Shown one piece after another: positions 23,301-35,744 of a stretch of DNA of 64,000 nt; positions within the stretch are counted from its first letter, which is position 1; each line of letters starts with the position of its first letter. The notes below the pieces were generated by a model. It did not search any database. It was not told where the DNA came from and saw nothing but the letters and a program-made list of their open reading frames with translations. This DNA comes from Canna indica (lineage: Eukaryota; Streptophyta; Magnoliopsida; Zingiberales; Cannaceae). Made by a program: the position numbers and the translations under genes. The stretch covers positions 34,710,001 to 34,774,000 of the forward strand of contig CP136896.1 in NCBI GenBank assembly GCA_034359265.1, given 5' to 3'.

Positions 23301-26060
23301 TTCTGGAGTCACTCGGGACTCTGATTACAGGGCGTTTCGAGCCGATACCCCGAAGTTCAATCAGTCTGCTTCGTTCAAGATTCGATTCGAAAAATAGTGC
23401 AATTCTGTGCATTAGTCTGTCAAGAATAACTCGATTAACAACTTCTTCCATCGCAGTGAATGTTCTGGAGTCGCTCGGTACTCAGATTACAGGGCGTTCC
23501 GAGCCGATACCCCGAAGTTCAATCAGTCTGCTTCGTTCAAGATTCTATTCGAAAAATAGTGCAATTCTGTGCATTAGTCTGTCGAGAATAACTCGATTAA
23601 CAACTTCTCCCATCGGAGTGAATGTTCTGGAGTCGCTCGGTACTCAGATTACTGGGCGTTTCAAGCCGATACCCCGAAGTTCAATCAGTCGGCTTCGTTC
23701 AAAATCAATTCGAAAAATCATGCAATTATGTGCATTAGTCTGTCAAAAATAACTCGATTAACAACTTCTCCCATCGCAGTGAATGTTCTGGAGTCGCTCG
23801 GTACTCAGATTACTGGGCGTTTCGAGCTGATACCCCGAAGTTCAATCAGTCGACATCGTTCAAGATCTATTCGAAAAATCATGCAATTCTTTGCATTAGT
23901 CTGTCAAAAATAACTCGATTAACAACTTCTCCCATCACATTGAATGTTCTGGAGTCGCTCGGGACTCAGATTACAGGGCGTTTCGAGCCGATACCCCGAA
24001 GTTCAATCAGTCTGCTTCGTTCAAGATTCTATTCGAAAAATAGTGCAATTCTGTGCATTAGTCTGTTGAGAATAACTCCATTAACAAATTCTCCCATCGC
24101 AGTGAATGTTCTGGAGTCGCTCGGTACTCAGATTACTGGGCGTTTCGAGCTGATACCCCGAAGTTCAATCAGTCGACATCGTTCAAGATCTATTCGAAAA
24201 ATCATGCAATTCTTTGCATTAGTCTGTCAAAAATAACTCGATTAACAACTTCTCCCATCACAGTGAATGTTCTGGAGTCACTCGGTACTCAGATTACTGG
24301 GCGTTTCGAGCTGATACCCCGAAGTTCAATCAGTCGGCATCGTTCAAGATCTATTAGAAAAATCATGCAATTCTATGCATTAGTCTGTCAAAAATAACTC
24401 GATTAACAACTTCTCCCATCACAGTGAATGTTCTGGAGTCGCTCGGGACTCAGATTACAGGGCGTTTCGAGCCGATACCCCGAAGTTCAATCAGTCTGCT
24501 TCGTTCAAGATTCTATTCGAAAAATAGTGCAATTCTATGCATTAGTCTGTCGAGAATAACTCGATTAACAACTTCTCGCATCATAGTTAATGTTCTGGAG
24601 TCGCTCGGTACTCAGATTACAGGGCGTTTCGAGCCGATACCCCGAAGTTCAATCAGTCGGCTTCGTTCAAAATCAATTCGAAAAATCATGCAATTATGTG
24701 CATTAGTCTGTCAAAAATAACTCGATTAACAACTTCTCCCATCGCAGTGAATGTTCTGGAGTCGCTCGGTACTCAGATTACTGGGCGTTTCGAGCTGATA
24801 CCCCGAAGTTCAATCAGTCGGCATCGTTCAAGATCTATTAGAAAAATCATGCAATTCTATGCATTAGTCTGTCAAAAATAACTCGATTAACAACTTCTCC
24901 CATCACAGTGAATGTTCTGGAGTCGCTCGGGACTCAGATTACAGGGCGTTTCGAGCCGATACCCCGAAGTTCAATCAGTCGGCATCGTTCAAGATCTATT
25001 CGAAAAATCATGCAATTCTTTGCATTAGTCTATCAAAAATAACTCGATTAACAACTTCTCCCATCACAGTGAATGTTCTGGAGTCACTCGGGACTCTGAT
25101 TACAGGGCGTTTCGAGCCGATACCCCGAAGTTCAATCAGTCTGCTTCGTTCAAGATTCGATTCGAAAAATAGTGCAATTCTGTGCATTAGTCTGTCAAGA
25201 ATAACTCGATTAACAACTTCTCCCATCGCAGTGAATGTTCTGGAGTCGCTCGGTACTCAGATTACAGGGCGTTTCGAGCCGATACCCCGAAGTTCAATCA
25301 GTCTGCTTCGTTCAAGATTCTATTCGAAAAATAGTGCAATTCTGTGCATTAGTCTGTCGAGAATAACTCGATTAACAACTTCTCCCATCGCAGTGAATAT
25401 TCTGGAGTCGCTCGGTACTCAGATTACTGGGCGTTTCAAGCCGATACCCCGAAGTTCAATCAGTCGGCTTCGTTCAAAATCAATTCGAAAAATCATGCAA
25501 TTATGTGCATTAGTCTGTCAAAAATAACTCGATTAACAACTTCTCCCATCGCAGTGAATGTTCTGGAGTCGCTCGGTACTCAGATTACTGGGCGTTTCGA
25601 GCTGATACCCCGAAGTTCAATCAGTCGACATCGTTCAAGATCTATTCGAAAAATCATGCAATTCTTTGCATTAGTCTGTCAAAAATAACTCGATTAACAA
25701 CTTCTCCCATCACATTGAATGTTCTGGAGTTGCTCGGGACTCAGATTACAGGGCGTTTCGAGCCGATACCCCGAAGTTCAATCAGTCTGCTTCGTTCAAG
25801 ATTCTATTCGAAAAATAGTGCAATTCTGGGCATTAGTCTGTTGAGAATAACTCGATTAACAACTTCTCCCATCGCAGTGAATGTTCTGGAGTCGCTCGGT
25901 ACTCAGATTACTGGGCGTTTCGAGCTGATACCCCGAAGTTCAATCAGTCGACATCGTTCAAGATCTATTCGAAAAATTATGCAATTCTTTGCATTAGTCT
26001 GTCAAAAATAACTCGATTAACAACTTCTCCCATCACAGTGAATGTTCTGGAGTCGCTCGG
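23300..26060 (+). repeat. 11-mer (1,775-bp) tandem related to HOR family 2
   Basis: The monomer starting 23,722 and its neighbours recur 1,775 bp later (25,497). At an offset of 15,006 bp the first unit matches HOR family 2 copy 1, including catcggag at 23,616 and ctccattaacaaattctc near 24,076. The unit is thus the family 2 10-mer plus one extra 162-bp monomer. The second copy is incomplete, breaking into block Y near 26,060. Confidence 0.82.
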
Positions 26061-28212
26061 TACTCAGATTACTGGGCGTTTCGAGCTGATACCCCAAAGT
26101 TCAATCAGTCGGCATCGTTCAAGATCTATTAGAAAAATCATGCAATTCTATGCATTAGTCTGTCAAAAATAACTCGATTAACAACTTCTCGCATCACAGT
26201 GAATGTTCTGGAGTCGCTCGGGACTCAGATTACAGGGCGTTTCGAGCCGATACCCCGAAGTTCAATCAGTCTGCTTCGTTCAAGATTCTATTCGAAAAAT
26301 AGTTTAATTCTGTGCATTAGTCTGTCGAGAATAACTCGATTAACAACTTCTCGCATCATAGTTAATGTTCTGGAGTCGCTCGGTACTCAGATTACAGGGG
26401 GTTTCGAGCCGATACCCCGAAGTGCAATCAGTCGGCTTCGTTCAAAATCAATTCGAAAAATCATGCAATTATGTGCATTAGTCTGTCAAAAATAACTCGA
26501 TTAACAACTTCTCCCATCGCAGTGAATGTTCTGGAGTCGCTCGGTACTCAGATACAGGGCGTTTCGAGCCGATACCCCGAAGTTCAATCAGTCTGCTTCG
26601 TTCAAGATTCTATTCGAAAAATAGTGCAATTCTGTGCATTAGTCTGTCGAGAATAACTCGATTAACAACTTCTCCCATCGCAGTGAATGTTCTGGAGTCG
26701 CTCGGGACTCAGATTACAGGGTGTTTCGAGCCGATACCCCGAATTTCAATCAGTCGGCTTCGTTCAAGATTCTATTCGAAAAATCGTGCAATTCTGTGCA
26801 TTAGTCTGTCAAAAATAACTCGATTAACAACTTCTCCCATCGCAGTGAATGTTCTGGAGTCGCTCGGTACTCAGATTTCTGGGCGTTTCGAGCTGATACC
26901 CCGAAGTTCAATTAGTCGACATCGTTCAAGATCTATTCGAAAAATCATGCAATTCTTTGCATTAGTCTGTCAAAAATAACTCGATTAACAACTTCTCCCA
27001 TCACAGTGAATGTTCTGGAGTCGCTCGGGACTCAGATTACAGGGCATTTCGAGCCGATACCCCGAAGTTCAATCAGTCTGCTTCATTCAAGATTCGATTC
27101 GAAAAATAGTGCAATTCTGTGCATTAGTCTGTCGAGAATAACTCGATTAACAACTTCTCCCATCGCAGTGAATGTTCTGGAGTCGCTCGGTACTCAGATT
27201 ACTGGGCGTTTCGAGCCGATACCCCAAAGTTTAATCAGTCGGCCTCGTTCAAAATCAATTCGAAAAATCGTGCAATTCTTTGCATTAGTCTGTCAAAAAT
27301 AACTCGTTTAACAACTTCTCCCATCACAGTGAATGTTCTGGAGTCGCTCGGGACTCAGATTACAGGGCGTTTCGAGCCGATACCCCGAAGTTCAATCAGT
27401 CGGCATCGTTCAAGATCTATTCGAAAAAGCATGCAATTCTTTGCATTAGTCTATCAAAAATAACTCGATTAACAACTTCTCCCATCACAGTGAATGTTCT
27501 GGAGTCGCTCGGGACTCTGATTACAGGGCGTTTCGAGCCGATACCCCGAAGTTCAATCAGTCTCCTTCGTTCAAGATTCGATTCGAAAAATAGTGCAATT
27601 CTGTGCATTAGTCTGTCAAGAATAACTCGATTAACAACTTCTCCCATCACAGTGAATGTTCTGGAGTCGCTCGGTACTCAGATTTCTGGGCGTTTCGAGC
27701 CGATACCCCGAAGGTCAATCAGTCGGCCTCGTTCAAAATCTATTCGAAAAATAGTGCAATTCTGTGCATTAGTCTGTCAAAAATAACTCGATTAACAACT
27801 TCTCCCATCGCAGTGAATGTTCTGGAGTCGCTCGGTACTCAGATTACTGGACGTTTCAAGCCGATAGCCCGAAGTTCAATCAGTCGGCTTCGTTCAAAAT
27901 CAATTCGAAAAATCATGCAATTATGTGCATTAGTCTGTCAAAAATAACTCGATTAACAACTTCTCCCATCGCAGTGAATGTTCTGGAGTCGCTCGGTACT
28001 CAGATTACTGGGCGTTTCGAGCTGATACCCCGAAGTTCAATCAGTCGACATCGTTCAAGATCTATTCGGAAAATCATGCAATTCTTTGCATTAGTCTGTC
28101 AAAAATAACTCGATTAACAACTTCTCCCATCACAGTGAATGTTCTGGAGTCGCTCGGGACTCAGATTACAGGGCGTTTCGAGCCGATACCCCGAAGTTCA
28201 ATCAGTCTGCTT
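26061..28212 (+). repeat. Dispersed block Y, copy 2 (~2.15 kb; contains block X copy 3)
   Basis: This matches 19,930-22,080 as described for that copy. It keeps the ancestral gattaacaac near 26,821 and has its own substitutions, for example cttcattcaag near 27,084, cgaaggtcaatc near 27,710 and ctcgcatcacag near 26,190. Confidence 0.84.
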
Positions 28213-28459
28213 CGTTCAAGATTCTATTCGAAAAATAGTGCAATTCTGTGCATTAGTCTGTCGAGAATAACTCGATTAACAACTTCTCCCATCACAGTGA
28301 ATGTTCTGGAGTCGCTCGGTACTCAGATTACTGGGCGTTTCGAGCTGATACCCCGAAGTTCAATCAGTCGGCATCGTTCAAGATCTATTCAAAAAATCAT
28401 GCAATTCTTTGCATTAGTCTATCAAAAATAACTCAATTAACAACTTCTCCCATCACAGT

Positions 28460-31200
28460 GAATGTTCTGGAGTCACTCGGGACTCTGATTACAGGGCGTT
28501 TCGAGCCGATACCCCGAAGTTCAATCAGTCTGCTTCGTTCAAGATTCGATTCGAAAAATAGTGCAATTCTGTGCATTAGTCTGTCAAGAATAACTCGATT
28601 AACAACTTCTCCCATCGCAGTGAATGTTCTGGAGTCGCTCGGTACTCAGATTACAGGGCGTTTCGAGCCGATACCCCGAAGTTCAATCAGTCTGCTTCGT
28701 TCAAGATTCTATTCGAAAAATAGTGCAATTCTGTGCATTAGTCTGTCGAGAATAACTCGATTAACAACTTCTCCCATCGGAGTGAATGTTCTGGAGTCGC
28801 TCGGTACTCAGATTACTGGGCGTTTCAAGCCGATACCCCGAAGTTCAATCAGTCGGCTTCGTTCAAAATCAATTCGAAAAATCATGCAATTATGTGCATT
28901 AGTCTGTCAAAAATAACTCGATTAACAACTTCTCCCATCGCAGTGAATGTTCTGGAGTCGCTCGATACTCAGATTACTCGGCGTTTCGAGCTGATACCCC
29001 GAAGTTCAATCAGTCGACATCGTTCAAGATCTATTCGAAAAATCATGCAATTCTTTGCATTAGTCTGTCAAAAATAACTCGATTAACAACTTCTCCCATC
29101 ACATTGAATGTTCTGGAGTCGCTCGGGACTCAGATTACAGGGCGTTTCGAGCTGATACCCCGAAGTTCAATCAGTCTGCTTCGTTCAAGATTCTATTCGA
29201 AAAATAGTGCAATTCTGTGCATTAGTCTGTTGAGAATAACTCGATTAACAACTTCTCCCATCGCAGTGAATGTTCTGGAGTCGCTCGGTACTCAGATTAC
29301 TGGGCGTTTCGAGCTGATACCCCGAAGTTCAATCAGTCGACATCGTTCAAGATCTATTCGAAAAATCATGCAATTCTTTGCATTAGTCTGTCAAAAATAA
29401 CTCGATTAACAACTTCTCCCATCACAGTGAATGTTCTGGAGTCACTCGGTACTCAGATTACTGGGCGTTTCGAGCTGATACCCCGAAGTTCAATCAGTCG
29501 GCATCGTTCAAGATCTATTAGAAAAATCATGCAATTCTATGCATTAGTCTGTCAAAAATAACTCGATTAACAACTTCTCCCATCACAGTGAATGTTCTGG
29601 AGTCGCTCGGGACTCAGATTACAGGGCGTTTCGAGCCGATACCCCGAAGTTCAATCAGTCTGCTTCGTTCAAGATTCTATTCGAAAAATAGTGCAATTCT
29701 GTGCATTAGTCTGTCGAGAATAACTCGATTAACAACTTCTCGCATCATAGTTAATGTTCTGGAGTCGCTCGGTACTCAGATTACAGGGCGTTTCAAGCCG
29801 ATACCTCGAAGTTCAATCAGTCGGCTTCGTTCAAAATCAATTCGAAAAATCATGCAATTATGTGCATTAGTCTGTCAAAAATAACTCGATTAACAACTTC
29901 TCCCATCGCAGTGAATGTTCTGGAGTCGCTCGGTACTCAGATTACTGGGCGTTTCGAGCTGATACCCCGAAGTTCAATCAGTCGGCATCGTTCAAGATCT
30001 ATTAGAAAAATCATGCAATTCTATGCATTAGTCTGTCAAAAATAACTCGATTAACAACTTCTCCCATCACAGTGAATGTTCTGGAGTCGCTCGGGACTCA
30101 GATTACAGGGCGTTTCGAGCCGATACCCCGAAGTTCAATCAGTCGGCATCGTTCAAGATCTATTCGAAAAATCATGCAATTCTTTGCATTAGTCTATCAA
30201 AAATAACTCGATTAACAACTTCTCCAATCACAGTGAATGTTCTGGAGTCACTCGGGACTCTGATTACAGGGCGTTTCGAGCCGATACCCCGAAGTTCAAT
30301 CAGTCTGCTTCGTTCAAGATTCGATTCGAAAAATAGTGCAATTCTGTGCATTAGTCTGTCAAGAATAACTCGATTAACAACTTCTCCCATCGCAGTGAAT
30401 GTTCTGGAGTCGCTCGGTACTCAGATTACAGGGCGTTTCGAGCCGATACCCCGAAGTTCAATCAGTCTGCTTCGTTCAAGATTCTATTCGAAAAATAGTG
30501 CAATTCTGTGCATTAGTCTGTCGAGAATAACTCGATTAACAACTTCTCCCATCGCAGTGAATGTTCTGGAGTCGCTCGGTACTCAGATTACTGGGCGTTT
30601 CAAGCCGATACCCCGAAGTTCAATCAGTCGGCTTCGTTCAAAATCAATTCGAAAAATCATGCAATTATGTGCATTAGTCTGTCAAAAATAACTCGATTAA
30701 CAACTTCTCCCATCGCAGTGAATGTTCTGGAGTCGCTCGGTACTCAGATTACTGGGCGTTTCGAGCTGATACCCCGAAGTTCAATCAGTCGACCTCGTTC
30801 AAGATCTATTCGAAAAATCATGCAATTCTTTGCATTAGTCTGTCAAAAATAACTCGATTAACAACTTCTCCCATCACATTGAATGTTCTGGAGTCGCTCG
30901 GGACTCAGATTACAGGGCGTTTCGAGCCGATACCCCGAAGTTCAATCAGTCTGCTTCGTTCAAGATTCTATTCGAAAAATAGTGCAATTCTGGGCATTAG
31001 TCTGTTGAGAATAACTCGATTAACAACTTCTCCCATCGCAGTGAATGTTCTGGAGTCGCTCGGTACTCAGATTACTGGGCGTTTCGAGCTGATACCCCGA
31101 AGTTCAATCAGTCGACATCGTTCAAGATCTATTCGAAAAATCATGCAATTCTTTGCATTAGTCTGTCAAAAATAACTCGATTAACAACTTCTCCCATCAC
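28460..31200 (+). repeat. 11-mer (1,775-bp) tandem, second occurrence
   Basis: The block 23,300-25,700 recurs here at an offset of 5,164 bp, including catcggag at 28,780. Internally the monomers near 28,886 and 29,047 recur 1,775 bp later. In these copies the monomer that reads ctccattaacaaattctc in family 2 reads the common ctcgattaacaacttctc, so this version either predates that change or was converted back. The second internal copy ends near 31,200. Confidence 0.8.
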
Positions 31201-32559
31201 AGTGAATGTTCTGGAGTCGCTCGGGACTCAGATTACAGGGCGTTTCGAGCCGATACCCCGAAGTTCAATCAGTCTGCTTCGTTCAAGATTCGATTCGAAA
31301 AATAGTGCAATTCTGTGCATTAGTCTGTCAAGAATAACTCGATTAACAACTTCTCCCATCGCAGTGAATGTTCTGGAGTCGCTTGGTACTCAGATTACTG
31401 GGCGTTTCGAGCCGATACCCCGAAGTTCAATCAGTCGGCCTCGTTCAAAATCAATTTGAAAAATCGTGCAATTCTTTGCATTAGTCTGTCAAAAATAACT
31501 CGATTAACAACTTCTCCCATCACAGTGAATGTTCTGGAGTCGCTCGGGACTCAGATTACAGGGCGTTTCGAGCCGATACCCCGAAGTTCAATCAGTCTGC
31601 TTCGTTCAAGATTCTATTCGAAAAATAGTGCAATTCTGTGCATTAGTCTGTCGAGAATAACTCGATTAACAACTTCTCCCATCACAGTGAATGTTCTGGA
31701 GTCGCTCGGTACTCAGATTACTGGGCGTTTCGAGCTGATACCCCGAAGTTCAATCAGTCGGCATCGTTCAAGATCTATTAGAAAAATCATGCAATTCTAT
31801 GCATTAGTCTGTCAAAAATAACTCGATTAACAACTTCTCCCATCATAGTGAATGTTCTAGAGTCGCACGGGACTCAGATTACAGGGCGTTTCGAGCCGAT
31901 ACCCCGAAGTTCAATCAGTCTGCTTCGTTCAAGATTCTATTCGAAAAATAGTGCAATTCTGTGCATTAGTCTGTCGAGAATAACTCGATTAACAACTTCT
32001 CGCATCATAGTTAATGTTCTGGAGTTGCTCGGTACTCAGATTACAGGGCGTTTCGAGCCGATACCCCGAAGTTCAATCAGTCGGCTTCGTTCAAAATCAA
32101 TTCGAAAAATCATGCAATTATGTGCATTAGTCTGTCAAAAATAACTCGATTAACAACTTCTCCCATCGCAGTGAATGTTCTGGAGTCGCTCGGTACTCAG
32201 ATTACTGGGCGTTTCGAGCTGATACCCCGAAGTTCAATCAGTCGGCATCGTTCAAGATCTATTAGAAAAATCATGCAATTCTATGCATTAGTCTGTCAAA
32301 AATAACTCAATTAACAACTTCTCCCATCACAGTGAATGTTCTGGAGTCGCTCGGGACTCAGATTACAGGGCGTTTCGAGCCGATACCCCGAAGTTCAATC
32401 AGTCGGCATCGTTCAAGATCTATTCAAAAAATCATGCAATTCTTTGCATTAGTCTATCAAAAATAACTCGATTAACAACTTCTCCCATCACAGTGAATGT
32501 TCTGGAGTCACTCGGGACTCTGATTACAGGGCGTTTCGAGCCGATACCCCGAAGTTCAA
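31200..32559 (+). repeat. Dispersed block Z, copy 3, and junction monomers
   Basis: From 31,456 the monomers follow the order seen at 22,257 (offset 9,199) and 6,604 (offset 24,852). A single-monomer change, gagttgctcggt near 32,024, is private to this copy. Near 32,450-32,650 two successive monomers both read gggactctgattacaggg, unlike the upstream copy, which suggests a one-monomer duplication at the junction to the next block. Confidence 0.76.
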
Positions 32560-34819
32560 TCAGTCGGCATCGTTCAAGATCTATTCGAAAAATCATGCAA
32601 TTCTTTGCATTAGTCTATCAAAAATAACTCGATTAACAACTTCTCCCATCACAGTGAATGTTCTGGAGTCACTCGGGACTCTGATTACAGGGCGTTTCGA
32701 GCCGATACCCCGAAGTTCAATCAGTCTGCTTCGTTCAAGATTCGATTCGAAAAATAGTGCAATTCTGTGCATTAGTCTGTCAAGAATAACTCGATTAACA
32801 ACTTCTCCCATCGCAGTGAATGTTCTGGAGTCGCTCGGTACTCAGATTACAGGGCGTTTCGAGCCGATACCCCGAAGTTCAATCAGTCTGCTTCGTTCAA
32901 GATTCTATTCGAAAAATAGTGCAATTCTGTGCATTAGTCTGTCGAGAATAACTCGATTAACAACTTCTCCCATCGCAGTGAATGTTCTGGAGTCGCTCGG
33001 TACTCAGATTACTGGGTGTTTCAAGCCGATACCCCGAAGTTCAATCAGTCGGCTTCGTTCAAAATCAATTCGAAAAATCATGCAATTATGTGCATTAGTC
33101 TGTCAAAAATAACTCGATTAACAACTTCTCCCATCGCAGTGAATGTTCTGGAGTCGCTCGGTACTCAGATTACTGGGCGTTTCGAGCTGATACCCCGAAG
33201 TTCAATCAGTCGACATCGTTCAAGATCTATTCGAAAAATCATGCAATTCTTTGCATTAGTCTGTCAAAAATAACTCGATTAACAACTTCTCCCATCACAT
33301 TGAATGTTCTGGAGTCGCTCGGGACTCAGATTACAGGGCGTTTCGAGCCGATACCCCAAAGTTCAATCAGTCTGCTTCGTTCAAGATTCTATTCGAAAAA
33401 TAGTGCAATTCTGGGCATTAGTCTGTTGAGAATAACTCGATTAACAACTTCTCCCATCGCAGTGAATGTTCTGGAGTCGCTCGGTACTCAGATTACTGGG
33501 CGTTTCGAGCTGATACCCCGAAGTTCAATCAGTCGACATCGTTCAAGATCTATTCGAAAAATCATGCAATTCTTTGCATTAGTTTGTCAAAAATAACTCG
33601 ATTAACAACTTCTCCCATCACAGTGAATGTTCTGGAGTCGCTCGGGACTCAGATTACAGGGCGTTTCGAGCCGATACCCCGAAGTTCAATCAGTCGGCAT
33701 CGTTCAAGATCTATTCGAAAAATCATGCAATTATGTGCATTAGTCTGTCAAAAATAACTCGATTAACAACTTCTCCCATCACAGTGAATGTTCTGGAGTC
33801 ACTCGGGACTCTGATTACAGGGCGTTTCGAGCCGATACCCCGAAGTTCAATCAGTCTGCTTCGTTCAAGATTCGATTCGAAAAATAGTGCAATTCTGTGC
33901 ATTAGTCTGTCAAGAATAACTCGATTAACAACTTCTCCCATCGCAGTGAATGTTCTGGAGTCGCTCGGTACTCAGATTACAGGGCGTTTCGAGCCGATAC
34001 CCCGAAGTTCAATCAGTCTGCTTCGTTCAAGATTCTATTCGAAAAATAGTGCAATTCTGTGCATTAGTCTGTCGAGAATAACTCGATTAACAACTTCTCC
34101 CATCCCAGTGAATGTTCTGGAGTCGCTCGGTACTCAGATTACTGGGCGTTTCAAGCCGATACCCCGAAGTTCAATCAGTCGGCTTCGTTCAAAATCAATT
34201 CGAAAAATCATGCAATTATGTGCATTAGTCTGTCAAAAATAACTCGATTAACAACTTCTCCCATCGCAGTGAATGTTCTGGAGTCGCTCGGTACTCAGAT
34301 TACTGGGCGTTTCGAGCTGATACCCCGAAGTTCAATCAGTCGACATCGTTCAAGATCTATTCGAAAAATCATGCAATTCTTTGCATTAGTCTGTCAAAAA
34401 TAACTCGATTAACAACTTCTCCCATCACATTGAATGTTCTGGAGTCGCTCGGGACTCAGATTACAGGGCGTTTCGAGCCGATACCCCAAAGTTCAATCAG
34501 TCTGCTTCGTTCAAGATTCTATTCGAAAAATAGTGCAATTCTGGGCATTAGTCTGTTGAGAATAACTCGATTAACAACTTCTCCCATCGCAGTGAATGTT
34601 CTGGAGTCGCTCGGTACTCAGATTACTGGGCGTTTCGAGCTGATACCCCGAAGTTCAATCAGTCGACATCGTTCAAGATCTATTCGAAAAATCATGCAAT
34701 TCTTTGCATTAGTTTGTCAAAAATAACTCGATTAACAACTTCTCCCATCACAGTGAATGTTCTGGAGTCGCTCGGGACTCAGATTACAGGGCGTTTCGAG
34801 CCGATACCCCGAAGTTCAA
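32560..34819 (+). repeat. 7-mer (1,130-bp) tandem, two copies
   Basis: Monomers near 32,597 and 33,243 recur 1,130 bp later (33,727 and 34,373). Both copies share ccccaaag with ctgggcattagtctgttgag and the variant agtttgtcaaaa (near 33,581 and 34,711). The copies part near 33,690/34,820, where one has cggcatcg and the other ctgcttcg. Borders are approximate. Confidence 0.82.
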
Positions 34820-35241
34820 TCAGTCTGCTTCGTTCAAGATTCTATTCGAAAAATAGTGCAATTCTGTGCATTAGTCTGTTGAGAATAACTCGATTAACAA
34901 CTTCTCCCATCGCAGTGAATGTTCTGGAGTCGCTCGGTACTCAGATTACTGGGCGTTTCGAGCTGATACCCCGAAGTTCAATCAGTCGACATCGTTCAAG
35001 ATCTATTCGAAAAATCATGCAATTCTTTGCATTAGTCTATCAAAAATAACTCGATTAACAACTTCTCCCATCACAGTGAATGTTCTGGAGTCGCTCGGGA
35101 CTCAGATTACAGGGCGTTTCGAGCCGATACCCCGAAGTTCAATCAGTCTGCTTCGTTCAAGATTCTATTCGAAAAATAGTGCAATTCTGTGCATTAGTCT
35201 GTTGAGAATAACTCGATTAACAACTTCTCCCATCGCAGTGA

Positions 35242-35694
35242 ATGTTCTGGAGTCGCTCGGTACTCAGATTACTGGGCGTTTCGAGCCGATACCCCGAAGT
35301 TCAATCAGTCGGCCTCGTTCAAAATCAATTCAAAAAATCGTGCAATTCTTTGCATTATTCTGTCAAAAATAACTCGATTAACAACTTCTCCCATCACAGT
35401 GAATGTTCTGGAGTCGCTCGGGACTCAGATTACTGGGCGTTTCGAGCCGATACCCCGAAGTTCAATCAGTCGGCCTCGTTCAAAATCAATTCAAAAAATC
35501 GTGCAATTCTTTGCATTATTCTGTCAAAAATAACTCGATTAACAACTTCTCCCATCACAGTGAATGTTCTGGAGTCGCTCGGGACTCAGATTACTGGGCG
35601 TTTCGAGCCGATACCCCGAAGTTCAATCAGTCGGCCTCGTTCAATATCTATTCGAAAAATCATGCAATTCTTTGCATTAGTCTGTCAAAAATAA
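35242..35694 (+). repeat. Trio of near-identical 161-bp monomers (attattctgtc subtype)
   Basis: Three successive monomers 161 bp apart share cggcctcgttcaa and gattactggg. The first two also share aattcaaaaaatcg followed by attattctgtc, where most monomers have attagtctgtc. The same trio recurs near 39,762, 41,215, 42,991 and 44,767, and a two-monomer form occurs near 46,220 and 52,842. Runs of one subtype inside a HOR are unusual here and mark this family. Confidence 0.78.
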
Positions 35695-35738
35695 CTCGAT
35701 TAACAACTTCTCCCATCATAGTTAATGTTCTGGAGTCG

Positions 35739-35744
35739 CCCGGG
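35739..35744. other. First CCCGGG-variant site, tag of the 35.7-58.7 kb HOR family
   Basis: The usual gtcgctcggg reads gtcgcccggg here, creating CCCGGG. I found ten such sites: 35,739, 40,259, 41,712, 43,488, 45,264, 46,556, 49,625, 51,564, 53,178 and 58,669, and none outside that interval. Each sits in a monomer with catcatagttaatg. Their spacings (4,520, 1,453, 1,776, 1,776, 1,292, 3,069, 1,939, 1,614, 5,491) are whole numbers of monomers and track unit lengths. Confidence 0.85.
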
